DNA from: Bacillota bacterium | GTDB taxonomy: Bacteria; Bacillota; Clostridia; Christensenellales; Aristaeellaceae | DNA: 64,000 nt | Assembly: GCA_023404345.1 (NCBI GenBank) | Contig: JAEYCB010000041.1 | Coordinates: 1 to 64,000 of the forward strand | Direction of reading: 5' to 3' | In this document: positions 1 to 9,761 of the stretch, one piece after another | Position numbering within the stretch: the stretch's first letter is position 1 | Layout of the letters: every line of letters starts with the position of its first letter | The notes under the pieces: generated by a model | What the model was told of the DNA's origin: nothing | What the model saw: the letters and a program-made list of their open reading frames with translations, nothing else | The model's database searches: none | Translations under genes and position numbers: made by a program

Positions 1-81
1 GCTGCGATGAATCTCAAGAAACTCGCCCTCCACAAGTGGCGACCTTTTCTGCTTTTCTGCTTTTCTACCTTCACCTACTAC

Positions 82-117
82 AAGAAGCCACTTTGTGCCG
101 AAGCAAAGTGGCTTCTT
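82..117. terminator. Intergenic 14-bp hairpin, probable terminator
   Basis: A perfect 14-bp inverted repeat (82-95 with 104-117) encloses an 8-base loop. It ends in a short T run and also begins with A residues, so it could stop transcription from either side. It probably ends the gene upstream of the window. Positions 1-81 hold no gene I can support. Confidence 0.6.
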
Positions 118-128
118 TGACTGGCTGT

Positions 129-158
129 GGGGACCGCTTTATAGCGGTTCCCTTTTTT
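129..158 (+). terminator. Rho-independent terminator
   Basis: A 10-bp stem (129-138 with 143-152, one G-T wobble) with a TTAT loop is followed directly by six T residues at 153-158. It is the second of two tandem terminators and isolates the operon that starts at 284 from upstream transcription. I see no gene in 159-283 and no convincing promoter there, although the operon must start in that stretch. Confidence 0.8.
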
Positions 159-283
159 GCGGCAGGATTGTTACATTTTTGGCAGTAGAAACACAACTGC
201 GTGGGAAGAAAAACCAGATTCGCCCCGTTGGATAGGCGTAAGCGCTTCAAAACGCGCTCCGGCGCGTGCAAGGAGGAACGCAG

Positions 284-2800
284 ATGGTACGGAGGATTCT
301 TTTCCAACTATGTTCGCTGACGCTTTGCGTGGCGATGCTTCTTCTTCCCGCCGCTGCTCTGGCGGCTACAACGCTCGAGGCAGATATCGGCTATGACGGC
401 GTGATCACCTATGTGCGCACGCTGCCTATTCGTGTGCGTATCACCAATACCGGCGCGGATGCCTCCGGGGTGGTAACGGTTGATGTGAACAGAAACGAAC
501 AGGAATACGACCGCTACGAGCTTCCCCTGTCCATCGCGTCAGGAAGCACGCTGGAGGTCAGCCTGCCCGTGGTGCTTACCCAGATGCAGAAGAAATATAC
601 CGTCAGCTGGGTGGTGGACGGACAGACCGTAGCGCAGCAGGAAATAGAGGCTGGCGGCACAATCGACCCATCCACAATGATTGTGGGTGCGCTTGGGGGA
701 AATGCAGCGGATTTTTCCAGCTTTAGTATCAGCAAGGCGGGAGATCCGCTGCTGCGCGAGGAATACTGGACCGTCCTGCCCCTGGACGCCGCTTCCTTTC
801 CATCAGATCTGGAAAGCATGCGCTTTTTTGATATGCTTGCCGTGGATGGCTTTGACATGAGCACGCTCACGCAGCAGCAGCAGGACACGCTGGATAGCTG
901 GCTTAAGGGCGGCGGCGTGATCGTGGTAGGCGGTGGCGCAAACGCTGCTGAAGATTTTGGCTTTTTTGAAAAATACACAGGCATTTCTGCAGGAACGGTT
1001 GAAAATGCTGGCGATATTACGGAAGGGATGCTTGAAGTCTTCGGCGTGGGTGGCGCGCCTCTTGGGCAGGATGTGATGACCGTTTCCCTTGAAGGCGGCG
1101 GTGGCCAGAAGGTGGGCAGTCCCGCCCTGGCAGATGTGACGCGCGTGGAAAAGGGATACGTGGTTACTTGCTCGTTTGCCATCAGCGAAAAGCCACTTAA
1201 TACCTGGCTGGAGAAAAACGCGCTGTGGCAGCGCCTGCTGCTTGCTTCCGTTCAGGCGCGTTATCAGGATATGGTGGAGAGCCGCCGCTATGGCGGTTAT
1301 ATACGCGATAGCCGCGCCTCTGTGGATATGAGCGTTACCAATAACATTGGGGTGGAAAATACCGGCTTGGCGGTACTGCCCATGGTGGTGGTTGGAGTAT
1401 TCGTTCTGTTGGCCGGGTTTGGTGCTTACTGGCTTTTTAAGCGCCTGGACCGGCGGGAGTGGATGTGGGTCGCAGTGCCCGCGTTGGCTGTTGCGGCTTC
1501 TCTGGCACTTTGGGGAATGAGTCAAGCCTTGCCCCTGCGTGATCCTGCCGCCACCTACTACACCGTTCTCACAGTGGATGAAAACGGTCATCAGAGCGGC
1601 TATTCTGCTGTCATGGCCACCCGGGCAGGGCGCGAGCCAATGACCGTGGGCACAGCCAACGGCACACTGGAGTTACTTGACAGCATTTCCTATTACACCA
1701 ACAGCAATCCCCTTACCCTGGAGAATGCTTCCAAGCTGCGCTATGTGTGCACATATGGCCCTGTCACTACGATTACTTATCCTCAAAGTGGGGTTTGGAA
1801 CTATGGTACCCTGATTGTGCGCGATGCGCCGACCGAGGATATGAGCGGCGTAGGCGGCAGCTGCCGCTGGGTGGGGGATAGTCTGGTATTCAGCGTGACC
1901 AACAACAGCCGCATCCCCCTGGAAAACGGCGTGATTCTTACGGATTACGGATTCGTTACGGTGGGCGCACTGCTGCCTGGACAAACCGCAGAGACGGTCC
2001 TTACGCCCTTGCCGGCCTCTGCTCCCGGTGCGCCACGGAATCGTGAGGACTCCTTTGGCGACGGCATATTTATAAGCGAAGAGGACTTGCTGAAGTATTC
2101 CTATTCAATTTACGATTTTGTGGAACGTGCCACCTTCGCAAACCCCAAGGACATGACGAAGGAGGAATACAACGAAGCCATGATCCGGCGATCCCTGCTC
2201 AGCAACATTAGCCGCGACAATGGCGAGAGCAGGTTCCGCTTTGTGGCTTTCTGCAATGAGCTGACCGACCTTGCTCTTGAGATAGACGGACAGCCGGTGA
2301 CCCGCACCGCCCAGCGCGGCATGGTGACTGTGGATTTGGCCTATGATCCTGTGGCGGAGGATGGAAGCGTACGCTTCCTGCGAGGCAGCTTCCCAGTCTA
2401 TTCTGCTGCGGAAGATGAAAATGGAAAACCCCTGCTGCAAGAGAAGCTGGACCCCAACCAGTATCAGAGCTTTCCGCTGGTGGCAAGCCGCAACTTTGCC
2501 TTTGATTTGAGCACCTTGCCGCAGGGCATGCACCTGACGGCCATGGACATCTCCACCCGATACGCCTACTATTCCTACAAGGTTTCACTCTATAACCCAA
2601 CAACTGGCGAGTGGGATGAATGCAAACGCTACACGCTGGATGATACTACCGGGCTGGGCGAGTCGGAAATCACCCTGCCGGATTTGCAGAATTACCTGAT
2701 GAACGGATTTTTGTATTGCCGGTTTGAAAAGCTGGGCACGGCAGACAGCTATGCAGACATCGACACACCGGCGATTACCATGGAAGGGAGGGTGGAATAA
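284..2800 (+). CDS. Large secreted/membrane protein, first gene of a vWA/MoxR/ABC operon
   Basis: The product has 838 residues. The ATG at 284 was chosen because AGGAGG lies at 271-276; an upstream in-frame GTG at 266 has no such site. Residues 1-27 form a signal peptide ending in an Ala-Leu-Ala type site. Around residues 150-240 there is a glutamine-amidotransferase-like alpha/beta stretch with a glycine-rich GGGVIVVGGG motif, as often seen beside vWA proteins. Two hydrophobic segments near residues 364-412 span the membrane, followed by about 400 polar residues probably outside the cell. Its stop shares one base with the ATG of the ABC ATPase, so the genes are translationally coupled. Family and exact role are not recognised; context suggests an envelope component served by the ABC pair. 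Confidence 0.85.
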   Translation: MVRRILFQLCSLTLCVAMLLLPAAALAATTLEADIGYDGVITYVRTLPIRVRITNTGADASGVVTVDVNRNEQEYDRYELPLSIASGSTLEVSLPVVLTQMQKKYTVSWVVDGQTVAQQEIEAGGTIDPSTMIVGALGGNAADFSSFSISKAGDPLLREEYWTVLPLDAASFPSDLESMRFFDMLAVDGFDMSTLTQQQQDTLDSWLKGGGVIVVGGGANAAEDFGFFEKYTGISAGTVENAGDITEGMLEVFGVGGAPLGQDVMTVSLEGGGGQKVGSPALADVTRVEKGYVVTCSFAISEKPLNTWLEKNALWQRLLLASVQARYQDMVESRRYGGYIRDSRASVDMSVTNNIGVENTGLAVLPMVVVGVFVLLAGFGAYWLFKRLDRREWMWVAVPALAVAASLALWGMSQALPLRDPAATYYTVLTVDENGHQSGYSAVMATRAGREPMTVGTANGTLELLDSISYYTNSNPLTLENASKLRYVCTYGPVTTITYPQSGVWNYGTLIVRDAPTEDMSGVGGSCRWVGDSLVFSVTNNSRIPLENGVILTDYGFVTVGALLPGQTAETVLTPLPASAPGAPRNREDSFGDGIFISEEDLLKYSYSIYDFVERATFANPKDMTKEEYNEAMIRRSLLSNISRDNGESRFRFVAFCNELTDLALEIDGQPVTRTAQRGMVTVDLAYDPVAEDGSVRFLRGSFPVYSAAEDENGKPLLQEKLDPNQYQSFPLVASRNFAFDLSTLPQGMHLTAMDISTRYAYYSYKVSLYNPTTGEWDECKRYTLDDTTGLGESEITLPDLQNYLMNGFLYCRFEKLGTADSYADIDTPAITMEGRVE

Positions 2801-3735
2801 TGCTGGTTCTTGACGGACTTACGCGCTATTACGGTTCCTTTCTGGCGCTGGACCATTTAAGCCTGACCATCCATGACGGCGAACTTCATGGCTTTGTGGG
2901 CCCCAATGGAGCAGGGAAAAGCACCACTATGCGCATTCTGGCGACGCTGCTCAAACCTACCGAGGGAACGGCTACACTCGATGGTGTGGATGTGGCGGGC
3001 CATCCGCGTGAAATTCGCCGCCTTATGGGCTATATGCCGGATTTTTTCGGCGTGTACGACCGGTTGAAAACATGGGAATATCTGGACTTTTATGCGCGCT
3101 GCTATGGCTTTGGTCCAAAGGAGCGCAAGCATATGATCGAAAGCCTGCTGGAACTGGTGAACCTGACAGACAAGCGCGACAGCTACGTGGACGTACTTTC
3201 GCGCGGCATGAAGCAGCGGCTTTGCCTGGCTCGCGCACTCATCCACGATCCGCGCCTGCTGATTCTGGATGAGCCGGCCTCCGGGATGGACCCGCGTGCC
3301 CGCGCGGAAATGAAAGGCATTTTGCGTACGCTTAAGGACATGGGCAAAACGGTGCTGATTTCCTCGCATATCCTGCCGGAGCTTTCCGAAATGTGCGATT
3401 CACTCACCATTATCGACCATGGCCGACTGGTGTTTTCGGGATCGGTAGAGGAGCTGGCACGGCATATGAGCGGCAATGCGCCCATCCGGGTGCGACTGGC
3501 CGCCGGCGCGGAGGCAGAGACTGTCGAGGCTGCCGTTACCCTCATCCGCCAGTATCCGGGCGTGACCGGCGTGGGGCGCGAGGAGGATAATGTGCTCACT
3601 GTGAATTTCGACGGTAGCGAAGAAGCAACGGCAGATCTGCTCAAACAGCTCGCCGCTGGCACCCCGCTGGTGGACTTCCACCGCCCGCCCCTCAATCTGG
3701 AAAAAGTCTTTATGGAGGTGACGCAGGGTGAATAA
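2800..3735 (+). CDS. ABC transporter ATP-binding protein
   Basis: This 311-residue protein is the cytoplasmic ATPase of a two-part ABC-2 type exporter. Visible are Walker A (GPNGAGKST, about residue 37), a signature-like LSRGMKQR, Walker B (LLILDEP) and the switch histidine in SSHILPE. The roughly 90-residue C-terminal extension is like that of NatA/CcmA-type exporters. The ATG overlaps the preceding stop (TAATG), and its 3' end overlaps the permease gene by 8 bases, so the three genes form one translational unit. The substrate cannot be deduced; the neighbouring large secreted protein could be an exporter-associated subunit. Confidence 0.93.
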   Translation: MLVLDGLTRYYGSFLALDHLSLTIHDGELHGFVGPNGAGKSTTMRILATLLKPTEGTATLDGVDVAGHPREIRRLMGYMPDFFGVYDRLKTWEYLDFYARCYGFGPKERKHMIESLLELVNLTDKRDSYVDVLSRGMKQRLCLARALIHDPRLLILDEPASGMDPRARAEMKGILRTLKDMGKTVLISSHILPELSEMCDSLTIIDHGRLVFSGSVEELARHMSGNAPIRVRLAAGAEAETVEAAVTLIRQYPGVTGVGREEDNVLTVNFDGSEEATADLLKQLAAGTPLVDFHRPPLNLEKVFMEVTQGE

Positions 3736-4633
3736 TCCGATTTTTGCCTTTTCGGCCATCCGGCGCATGCGTTCAGTGCGCACACCGCTGCTCATCACGC
3801 TGTATTCGCTTCTTTTGGCGGTACTGGCCTATTTTACGGTGTATGGGCGATTCATGGGGGCCACGGTAACTTTGGGGAATATGCGCCTTAGCGTGGATGG
3901 TTATGCGTATATGCTCATGCTGCAATTCGGCATGCTGGTCTTGGTTGCCCCTGCCATGACCGCAGGCAGCATCAGCGGAGAGCGGGAGCGGCAAACGTTG
4001 GATCTGCTGCTGGTCACTGGTACGGGCGCCGGTAAGCTAGTGTTGGGCAAGCTGCTGGAAAGCTTCAGCTTTCTGGCGCTGCTGGTGCTTTGCTCGCTGC
4101 CTATGCTGTCGCTGGTATTGATCACCGGCGGTGCGACGCTTGTACAGGTACTCATCAGCGTGGCATTTTTGTTGCTGACGGCGCTGGCAGCTCTCAGCGT
4201 GGGACTGGTGTGTTCGTCACTGTTCCAGCGCACGGTCACGGCCACGGTGGTGAGCTACCTGTCGGTGTTTGCGCTGGGAATTGTTACGCTTCTACCTCTG
4301 TGGTACGATGTCAAGCACATCGGCGATCTCTATGATGCCATGAACATCGCGGGCCAACAGCTGCATATGATCGATTACACGCCGATCTCCTTTACCCTCA
4401 ATCCCGGCCTTGGCCTGTTTTCGCTGCTGGCATCGCAGACGCAGATGTTTTCCAGCATGCTCTGGCAGTTCAGCTATAGCCTTGCCAATACCTATATATA
4501 CCTGCCCTTCGACCACTTCCTGTATTGCAATATGGCATTTTTGGCAGTGGCGTCCGCAGTTATGACTGCGCTTGCCGCGCTGAACCTGCGTGTGCGCAAA
4601 CCCAAGGCGCCGAAAGGAAGCAAACGAGCATGA
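3728..4633 (+). CDS. ABC-2 type transporter permease
   Basis: This 301-residue integral membrane protein has about six hydrophobic helices. The conserved cytoplasmic segment after the second helix (GSISGERERQTLDLLL) is the hallmark of ABC-2 permeases. It starts with an ATG inside the end of the ATPase gene and ends in an ATGA overlap with the next gene. Together with the ATPase it should form a homodimeric exporter. The substrate is unknown. Confidence 0.9.
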   Translation: MNNPIFAFSAIRRMRSVRTPLLITLYSLLLAVLAYFTVYGRFMGATVTLGNMRLSVDGYAYMLMLQFGMLVLVAPAMTAGSISGERERQTLDLLLVTGTGAGKLVLGKLLESFSFLALLVLCSLPMLSLVLITGGATLVQVLISVAFLLLTALAALSVGLVCSSLFQRTVTATVVSYLSVFALGIVTLLPLWYDVKHIGDLYDAMNIAGQQLHMIDYTPISFTLNPGLGLFSLLASQTQMFSSMLWQFSYSLANTYIYLPFDHFLYCNMAFLAVASAVMTALAALNLRVRKPKAPKGSKRA

Positions 4634-6087
4634 GAGAGTTGGAACGTGCGCTGCGGCCTGTTAAACACCGCATGAGGACGCAACGCACCTTTATCTGGGC
4701 CATGTATGGCCTGTTTGCGGGGGCGGTGGGCGTGCTTTTGCTGCGCGCAGCTTCCTTTGTATGGGCATTTCCCGCGATGGTTTTCTGGAGCGCAGTGGTG
4801 CTGATAGCCCTGCCCGCAATTTTCGCACTGATTGCCTGGCTGTGGCCTATCACTTCGCTGGATGCGGCGCGGCAGGCCGATGCGCTGGGCCTGATGGCCC
4901 GCGCGCAGACCGCTGTGATGCTGGGCGGATGTGATACCGATATGGCCCGCCTGCAGCGAAGGGATGCGCTCAGCAGTCTCAAAACCCTTGAACCTGCCCG
5001 CCAGATGGCTCTGAAGCCTCCCCGGCTTGCCTGGATTGGCACGCTGGCATGTGCGGCGCTGGTGGGTGTGAGCTTTCTGATTCCCAACCCGCAGGCACAG
5101 GCGCTTCGGGAGAAGGAGGCGTTTCATGCCGAAATGGTGGAGCAGGCTCAGAAGGTGGATGAAGGCGCCACCGCGCTGGACGCAAGCGCTGCGGAGACTC
5201 CGGAGTTGCGCAGGCTTCTGGGTGAACTGTCGGGAGAGTTGCGTCGGGCTGAAAGCGTGCGCGACGCGCTGACCGCTGTGGACACCGCGGAACGAAAGGT
5301 GGAAAGTTTGGAGGCACGCACGGCCAGGGACGCGCTGGACGCCATGCGCGCCGCCGGACTTAACACGCTGGCCCAGTCTCTGGAGTCTGGCGATACGCTG
5401 GCTGCGCAGCAAGCATTGGAGGCAGGGGACGCGCAAGAACTGCTTTCCGACGCAGCAGCCAAGGCGTCGGACCAGACGGCTGCCCAGCAGCTAAGCCAGG
5501 CCGCGCAGGCCCTGGCCTCTGGCGATGCACAGCAGGCTCTCTCCGCGCTAACATGCGCCGCGTCCGGCCAGACGGCGGCCAGTGCGCAGGCACTGGCTTT
5601 GACCGGTATGGTGCGCGGTGCGGCGGCCCGTTCGGGCGTGCAAAGTGCCGATGGCACGCTTGCCTTGATGTCCCAAAGCGGCGCAGGGCAGCAGGGAGCG
5701 AGCGACCAGGAGGGGCAGGGCCAGCCCGGCGGAGGAGCCGGCTTGGGATCGTCTGACGAGGATGGGGGTACAACCCACGCTCAGGCAGGAAACCCCGTGC
5801 AGGGTTCAGCCCAGCCTGAAAAGAAGGTCGCGGCCTATGAAGCCATCTATGATCCTACCCGGTTGGGCACATCCGGTGAGATTCAAAACGAGCGCGGCCA
5901 GATGGGTGAGGGGGAAATCCTTGAGGCTCAGGCCGGAGACGGCGCTGGCAGGCTGGACGGCAGTGTGCCCTATCGTCAGGCACTGCCGGAGTATCGTGAG
6001 GCGGCCGCTGAGGCCGCGCAGGAGGCAGACCTGCCCGCCTACGCCCAAAAGTGGGTAGAAACGTACTTTAATGCGCTTGCACAATGA
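4630..6087 (+). CDS. Membrane protein with long Ala/Gln-rich coiled coil
   Basis: The product has 485 residues. The ATG at 4630 forms an ATGA overlap with the permease stop and has a purine-rich site just upstream. Hydrophobic segments occur near residues 20-75 and 137-157. After these comes an Ala/Gln/Glu-rich region of roughly 200 residues predicted to be helical or coiled coil, then a Gly/Gln-rich linker and a short polar C-terminus. This is the architecture of DUF4175-like partners found between ABC and MoxR genes in similar operons, but I do not recognise the family with certainty. The low-complexity composition makes homology assignment unreliable. Confidence 0.8.
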   Translation: MRELERALRPVKHRMRTQRTFIWAMYGLFAGAVGVLLLRAASFVWAFPAMVFWSAVVLIALPAIFALIAWLWPITSLDAARQADALGLMARAQTAVMLGGCDTDMARLQRRDALSSLKTLEPARQMALKPPRLAWIGTLACAALVGVSFLIPNPQAQALREKEAFHAEMVEQAQKVDEGATALDASAAETPELRRLLGELSGELRRAESVRDALTAVDTAERKVESLEARTARDALDAMRAAGLNTLAQSLESGDTLAAQQALEAGDAQELLSDAAAKASDQTAAQQLSQAAQALASGDAQQALSALTCAASGQTAASAQALALTGMVRGAAARSGVQSADGTLALMSQSGAGQQGASDQEGQGQPGGGAGLGSSDEDGGTTHAQAGNPVQGSAQPEKKVAAYEAIYDPTRLGTSGEIQNERGQMGEGEILEAQAGDGAGRLDGSVPYRQALPEYREAAAEAAQEADLPAYAQKWVETYFNALAQ

Positions 6088-6104
6088 TTGAGGAGGATAC
6101 GGGC

Positions 6105-7085
6105 ATGATTCCAAAGGAACAGATCGAGTCTTTTTTTGATACGGTACAGGCCATCAAAGCCGAAATTGCCAAGGAGATCATCGGCCAGGAACGCGTGGTG
6201 GAGCAGCTGCTTACCGCCCTCATTGCGGGTGGCAATGTGCTGCTGGAGGGTGTGCCTGGCCTGGGCAAGACAAGGCTGGTGCGAACGCTTTCCAGCGTGT
6301 TTGACCTACCGTTCAGCCGTATCCAATTCACGCCCGACCTGATGCCCGCCGATATTACCGGTACCAACATCATCGTTAAAACCGATGCGGGAAATGAATT
6401 CCGCTTTCGGCAGGGGCCGCTGTTTGCCTCCATCGTGCTGGCGGACGAAATCAACCGCGCCACGCCCAAAACGCAGGCGGCGCTTCTGGAGGCCATGCAG
6501 GAACATTCCGTCACCGTGGGCGGCGAAACGCATGCGCTGGTGGAACCATACTTCGTACTGGCTACGCAAAACCCCATGGAACAGGAGGGCACCTATCCCC
6601 TGCCGGAGGCGCAGCTGGACCGCTTCATGCTGAAAATCTTAGTAGATTTTCCCACTCTGGAGGAGTTGGCCGAAATTGTGGGTCTGACTACCGTGCCCCA
6701 GACCAGCCATGCCCGGTGCGTGGCCAATGCGGATACGCTTATGGGCTTGCGCGCCGTGGCGCAGGAGGTGCCCGTGGCTCAGGCTGTGAGGGACTTTGCG
6801 CTCAAGCTGGTTCTGGCGACGCATCCCGAACTGGAGCAGAGCCCGGAGGTGGTGCGCCGCTGCGTCCGCTTCGGAGCCAGCCCGCGTGCGGCGCAGGCGC
6901 TGATTGCCACCTCACGCGCCCGCGCGCTGATGAACGGGCGCTACAACGTGGCCTTTGAGGACATCGAGGCTGTCGCGCCCGCATGCCTCAGGCACCGCAT
7001 TGCCCTAAGTTTTGAGGGCATGGCACAGGGCGAAACAGTGGAGGGCGTGATTGCCGCGCTGCTTGAGCAGCTTCAGCGCGGCTGA
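6105..7085 (+). CDS. MoxR-family AAA+ ATPase
   Basis: MoxR ATPases act as chaperones that activate or insert cofactors into vWA-domain partners. The 326-residue product has Walker A (GVPGLGKT), Walker B with sensor context (LADEINRA), the family motif AALLEAMQE and the ATQNP sensor segment. The ATG at 6105 was chosen because AGGAGG at 6091-6096 is ideally spaced; an in-frame ATG at 6084 overlapping the previous stop is the alternative. It lies immediately upstream of DUF58 and vWA genes, the classical MoxR gene order. Confidence 0.93.
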   Translation: MIPKEQIESFFDTVQAIKAEIAKEIIGQERVVEQLLTALIAGGNVLLEGVPGLGKTRLVRTLSSVFDLPFSRIQFTPDLMPADITGTNIIVKTDAGNEFRFRQGPLFASIVLADEINRATPKTQAALLEAMQEHSVTVGGETHALVEPYFVLATQNPMEQEGTYPLPEAQLDRFMLKILVDFPTLEELAEIVGLTTVPQTSHARCVANADTLMGLRAVAQEVPVAQAVRDFALKLVLATHPELEQSPEVVRRCVRFGASPRAAQALIATSRARALMNGRYNVAFEDIEAVAPACLRHRIALSFEGMAQGETVEGVIAALLEQLQRG

Positions 7086-7102
7086 AGTGAGAGAGGAGCG
7101 GC

Positions 7103-7957
7103 ATGATGCTGAGCGATTCGTTTTTGAAGCGCCTGGACGCTTTGGCTCTGCGTATGCGCCATCCGGCGTCGGGCGGTTCCGGGGGGCTGAGGCGTTCGCG
7201 CGCACTGGGCAGCAGCGTAGAATTTTCGGATTTCCGAGAATACGCCGCGGGCGACGACATCCGCCGCGTGGATTGGAACGCTTATGCGCGCTTTGACAAG
7301 CTTTTTTTGAAGCTGTTTATGGAAGAGCAGGAGCAGCGCGTCCACCTGATTGTGGATGCCAGCGCATCCATGGATTTCGGCAAATGGGAGCCCGCGTGCC
7401 AGCTGGCGCAGACACTGGGCTATCTGTGCCTGTGCGGCGGTGACAGCGTGACGGTTTACACGCTGGGCGGCGGGGGAGAGCGCCACACGCGTCCGCTTCG
7501 GGGCAGGCATTGCTATCCTGAACTGTGCGCTTTTTTGGAAAACGTGCGGCCCCAGGGCCGCGCGATGATCGAAACCGCCGTGCCTGCCTTAAGGATGACG
7601 GGCGGCAGGGGTGCGTCCGTGATTATCGGCGATTTGCTGGACGGGTGGGAGCAGGCTGTGCTTTCGCTGCTGTACCGCAAGCAGGAAACCTCCGTTTTGC
7701 AGGTGTGGAGCCCCGCCGAGTGGGACCCGCAGCTGGAGGATACGGCCGAGCTGGTGGACAGCGAAACGGGCGAGCGTTTCCTCACTGCCGGGGGATATGA
7801 GGCGCTGCGGCGCTACCGTGAAACCGCGCGCGCCTATGTGGAGGAGGTATCCGCCTTCTGCCGGGCGCGAGGCGCATGCCATAGCCTGATTGTGCCGCAG
7901 GAGCCGTTTGAGGAACAGCTCATCCGTACGCTCAGCGCCGCCGGGCTGATCGCCTGA
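7103..7957 (+). CDS. DUF58 domain protein (MoxR partner)
   Basis: This 284-residue cytoplasmic protein belongs to the DUF58 family, which almost always accompanies MoxR ATPases. Visible are the diagnostic early motif GSSVEFSDFREYAAGDD with a following RRVDWNA, and a vWA-like metal-site segment VDASASM near residue 90. GAGAGGAG lies upstream of the ATG. It presumably links the MoxR ATPase to the two membrane vWA proteins encoded next. Confidence 0.93.
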   Translation: MMLSDSFLKRLDALALRMRHPASGGSGGLRRSRALGSSVEFSDFREYAAGDDIRRVDWNAYARFDKLFLKLFMEEQEQRVHLIVDASASMDFGKWEPACQLAQTLGYLCLCGGDSVTVYTLGGGGERHTRPLRGRHCYPELCAFLENVRPQGRAMIETAVPALRMTGGRGASVIIGDLLDGWEQAVLSLLYRKQETSVLQVWSPAEWDPQLEDTAELVDSETGERFLTAGGYEALRRYRETARAYVEEVSAFCRARGACHSLIVPQEPFEEQLIRTLSAAGLIA

Positions 7958-7982
7958 TTTACAGGAAGGGGATAAAGAAGCG

Positions 7983-9761
7983 ATGGAATGGCTCAATCCC
8001 GCGGGGGCGTGGGCGTTTCTCGGCTTTCTGCCGGTGATCGCGCTCTACGTGCTTAAGCGAAAGGCCCGACGCACGCCGGTGCCCAGCCTGGTTTTATGGA
8101 AAAAAACCGAAGAACGCACCCGCCAGAACCGGCCGTTTCAGCGGCTGCGTAGCCAACTGCTTCTGTGGCTGCAGCTGGCGATGGTGGCGTTGCTGGCGCT
8201 TGCGCTGATGCGCCCAGTCACCGCGGGGGGGCTTAAGGGAGAAAGTGTGTTCATTTTTGACCTGTCTGCCAGCATGCAGGCAGTGGACGGGCAGGGCCTG
8301 TCCCGGTTGGAGCACGCGAAGCGGCAGGCGCTGGACCTGCTGGACAGCATGCGCGATGGGGATGCGGTTACGGTACTTGCAGCGGGAGATGCGTTTTCAC
8401 CGCTGGTGTCGCGCAGTACGGACCATACAATGGCCGGGAGCGTCATCCGGGGGCTGGAAGCGGGAAATGGCGGTGCGGACCTGTCCGGTGCGCTGTCGCT
8501 GGCCGCGGCCATGAAGCGTGAGGCCCCCAGTATGGAGATCTACGTGTTTAGCGACAGCATGGTGGAAATGCCTGATGAGGCGAACCTGCGCGCGGTGGGG
8601 GAAGACGCGCCCAATGTGAGCCTTATGGACATGAGCCTGCAGCCGGAGGAAAACACGGCCTTCGTGCGTCTGGTCAGCTGGGGCGGGGATATGCAGGTTG
8701 AGGTGGAGTGCTACGCGGATGGCGCGCTGTGCGATGTGCGTGCTGTATCGCTGACCGCCGGGAAGAGCCAGGGCGTGCTTCTGACCGTGCCGGAGGGCAC
8801 GCGCAGCGCCATGGCACGCGTATCGCCTGGTGGAGCGCTGGCTGTGGATGATACGCGATGGGCTGTTGTGCAAAACCGGCGGCAGTATACTGCTTTGCTG
8901 GTTACAGAGGGCAATGTGTTTCTGGAAGTGGCTTTGCGCCTGAAACCGGAGCTAAGCCTGGTTCTGGCTTCTCCGCAGGATGCCAAGGTTGCCACCGGAT
9001 GCGATTTGTACATCTATGACGGCGTTTTGCCTGAAACCCTGCCGGAGACGGGCGCTATCTGGGCCGTAAATCCGCCGGAAACGGTGCTGGGCATCACGCC
9101 TGGTCAGGCTGTGCAGGCGTCCGGGAATCTGCGCGCTGCTACGGGGGAGGAGGCAGCAGAGATCTGCGAACATCTGCTGCTTACAGATGTGACCATCCGC
9201 AGCTTTAGGCCCCTTTCGGGCGGCACGCCTATGCTGCTTTCAGGCGGCGAGACGCTGTTGGCCCTGAGTAGCGAGGGGGAACGCCGAGGGGCTGTGCTGG
9301 GTTTTGACTTGCACGACAGCAACCTGCCCCTTAAGGCGGATTTTCCGGTGCTGGTGCAAAACCTGCTTTCCTGGCTTGTGCCGGATGCAGCTGCTTCCGT
9401 GAAGGCGACGGTCTGTGGACAGCCCGTTTCGTTTGTGCTGGACGCACGCAGTATGTTCGCACAGGTGGAAACGCCGGACGGACGGCAGATCGCTCTGGAG
9501 GGGACGGTCTTTACTGATACGGAAACCCCTGGCATTTACCGCCTTGTGGAGACTCTTGAGGACGGACAGACGCGCGAGACGGCATTCACTTTGCATATCC
9601 CGCCGGAAGAAAGCGATACTCTGGCTGTGCCCGCGTCCGTAGAGGGTGCGCAGGCGCAGGACACCTCAGGCTATCGCGAGTGGACCGGCTGGGTGCTTGT
9701 GGCGCTGTTTGCGGTGATGCTGCTGGAATGGGAGGTGAGCCGCCGTGGGGCTGGCATTTGA
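7983..9761 (+). CDS. BatA-like membrane vWA-domain protein
   Basis: This 592-residue protein starts with the typical BatA/aerotolerance N-terminus: a short hydrophobic hairpin, a basic loop with ALYVLKRKARRTPVPS, and a second membrane helix near residues 55-75. A vWA domain follows with the metal-site DLSASM near residue 92 and a later FSDS segment. A hydrophobic helix sits near the C-terminus (VLVALFAVMLLEWE). Its last 17 bases overlap the following gene, which starts at a GTG inside it. It probably senses or scaffolds envelope assembly together with MoxR and DUF58. Confidence 0.9.
   Translation: MEWLNPAGAWAFLGFLPVIALYVLKRKARRTPVPSLVLWKKTEERTRQNRPFQRLRSQLLLWLQLAMVALLALALMRPVTAGGLKGESVFIFDLSASMQAVDGQGLSRLEHAKRQALDLLDSMRDGDAVTVLAAGDAFSPLVSRSTDHTMAGSVIRGLEAGNGGADLSGALSLAAAMKREAPSMEIYVFSDSMVEMPDEANLRAVGEDAPNVSLMDMSLQPEENTAFVRLVSWGGDMQVEVECYADGALCDVRAVSLTAGKSQGVLLTVPEGTRSAMARVSPGGALAVDDTRWAVVQNRRQYTALLVTEGNVFLEVALRLKPELSLVLASPQDAKVATGCDLYIYDGVLPETLPETGAIWAVNPPETVLGITPGQAVQASGNLRAATGEEAAEICEHLLLTDVTIRSFRPLSGGTPMLLSGGETLLALSSEGERRGAVLGFDLHDSNLPLKADFPVLVQNLLSWLVPDAAASVKATVCGQPVSFVLDARSMFAQVETPDGRQIALEGTVFTDTETPGIYRLVETLEDGQTRETAFTLHIPPEESDTLAVPASVEGAQAQDTSGYREWTGWVLVALFAVMLLEWEVSRRGAGI

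Noticed and set aside
1..120. Short open frame from the left edge through the first hairpin
   Set aside because: Its last codons lie entirely inside the terminator stem and it has no coding character; more likely untranslated 3' sequence.
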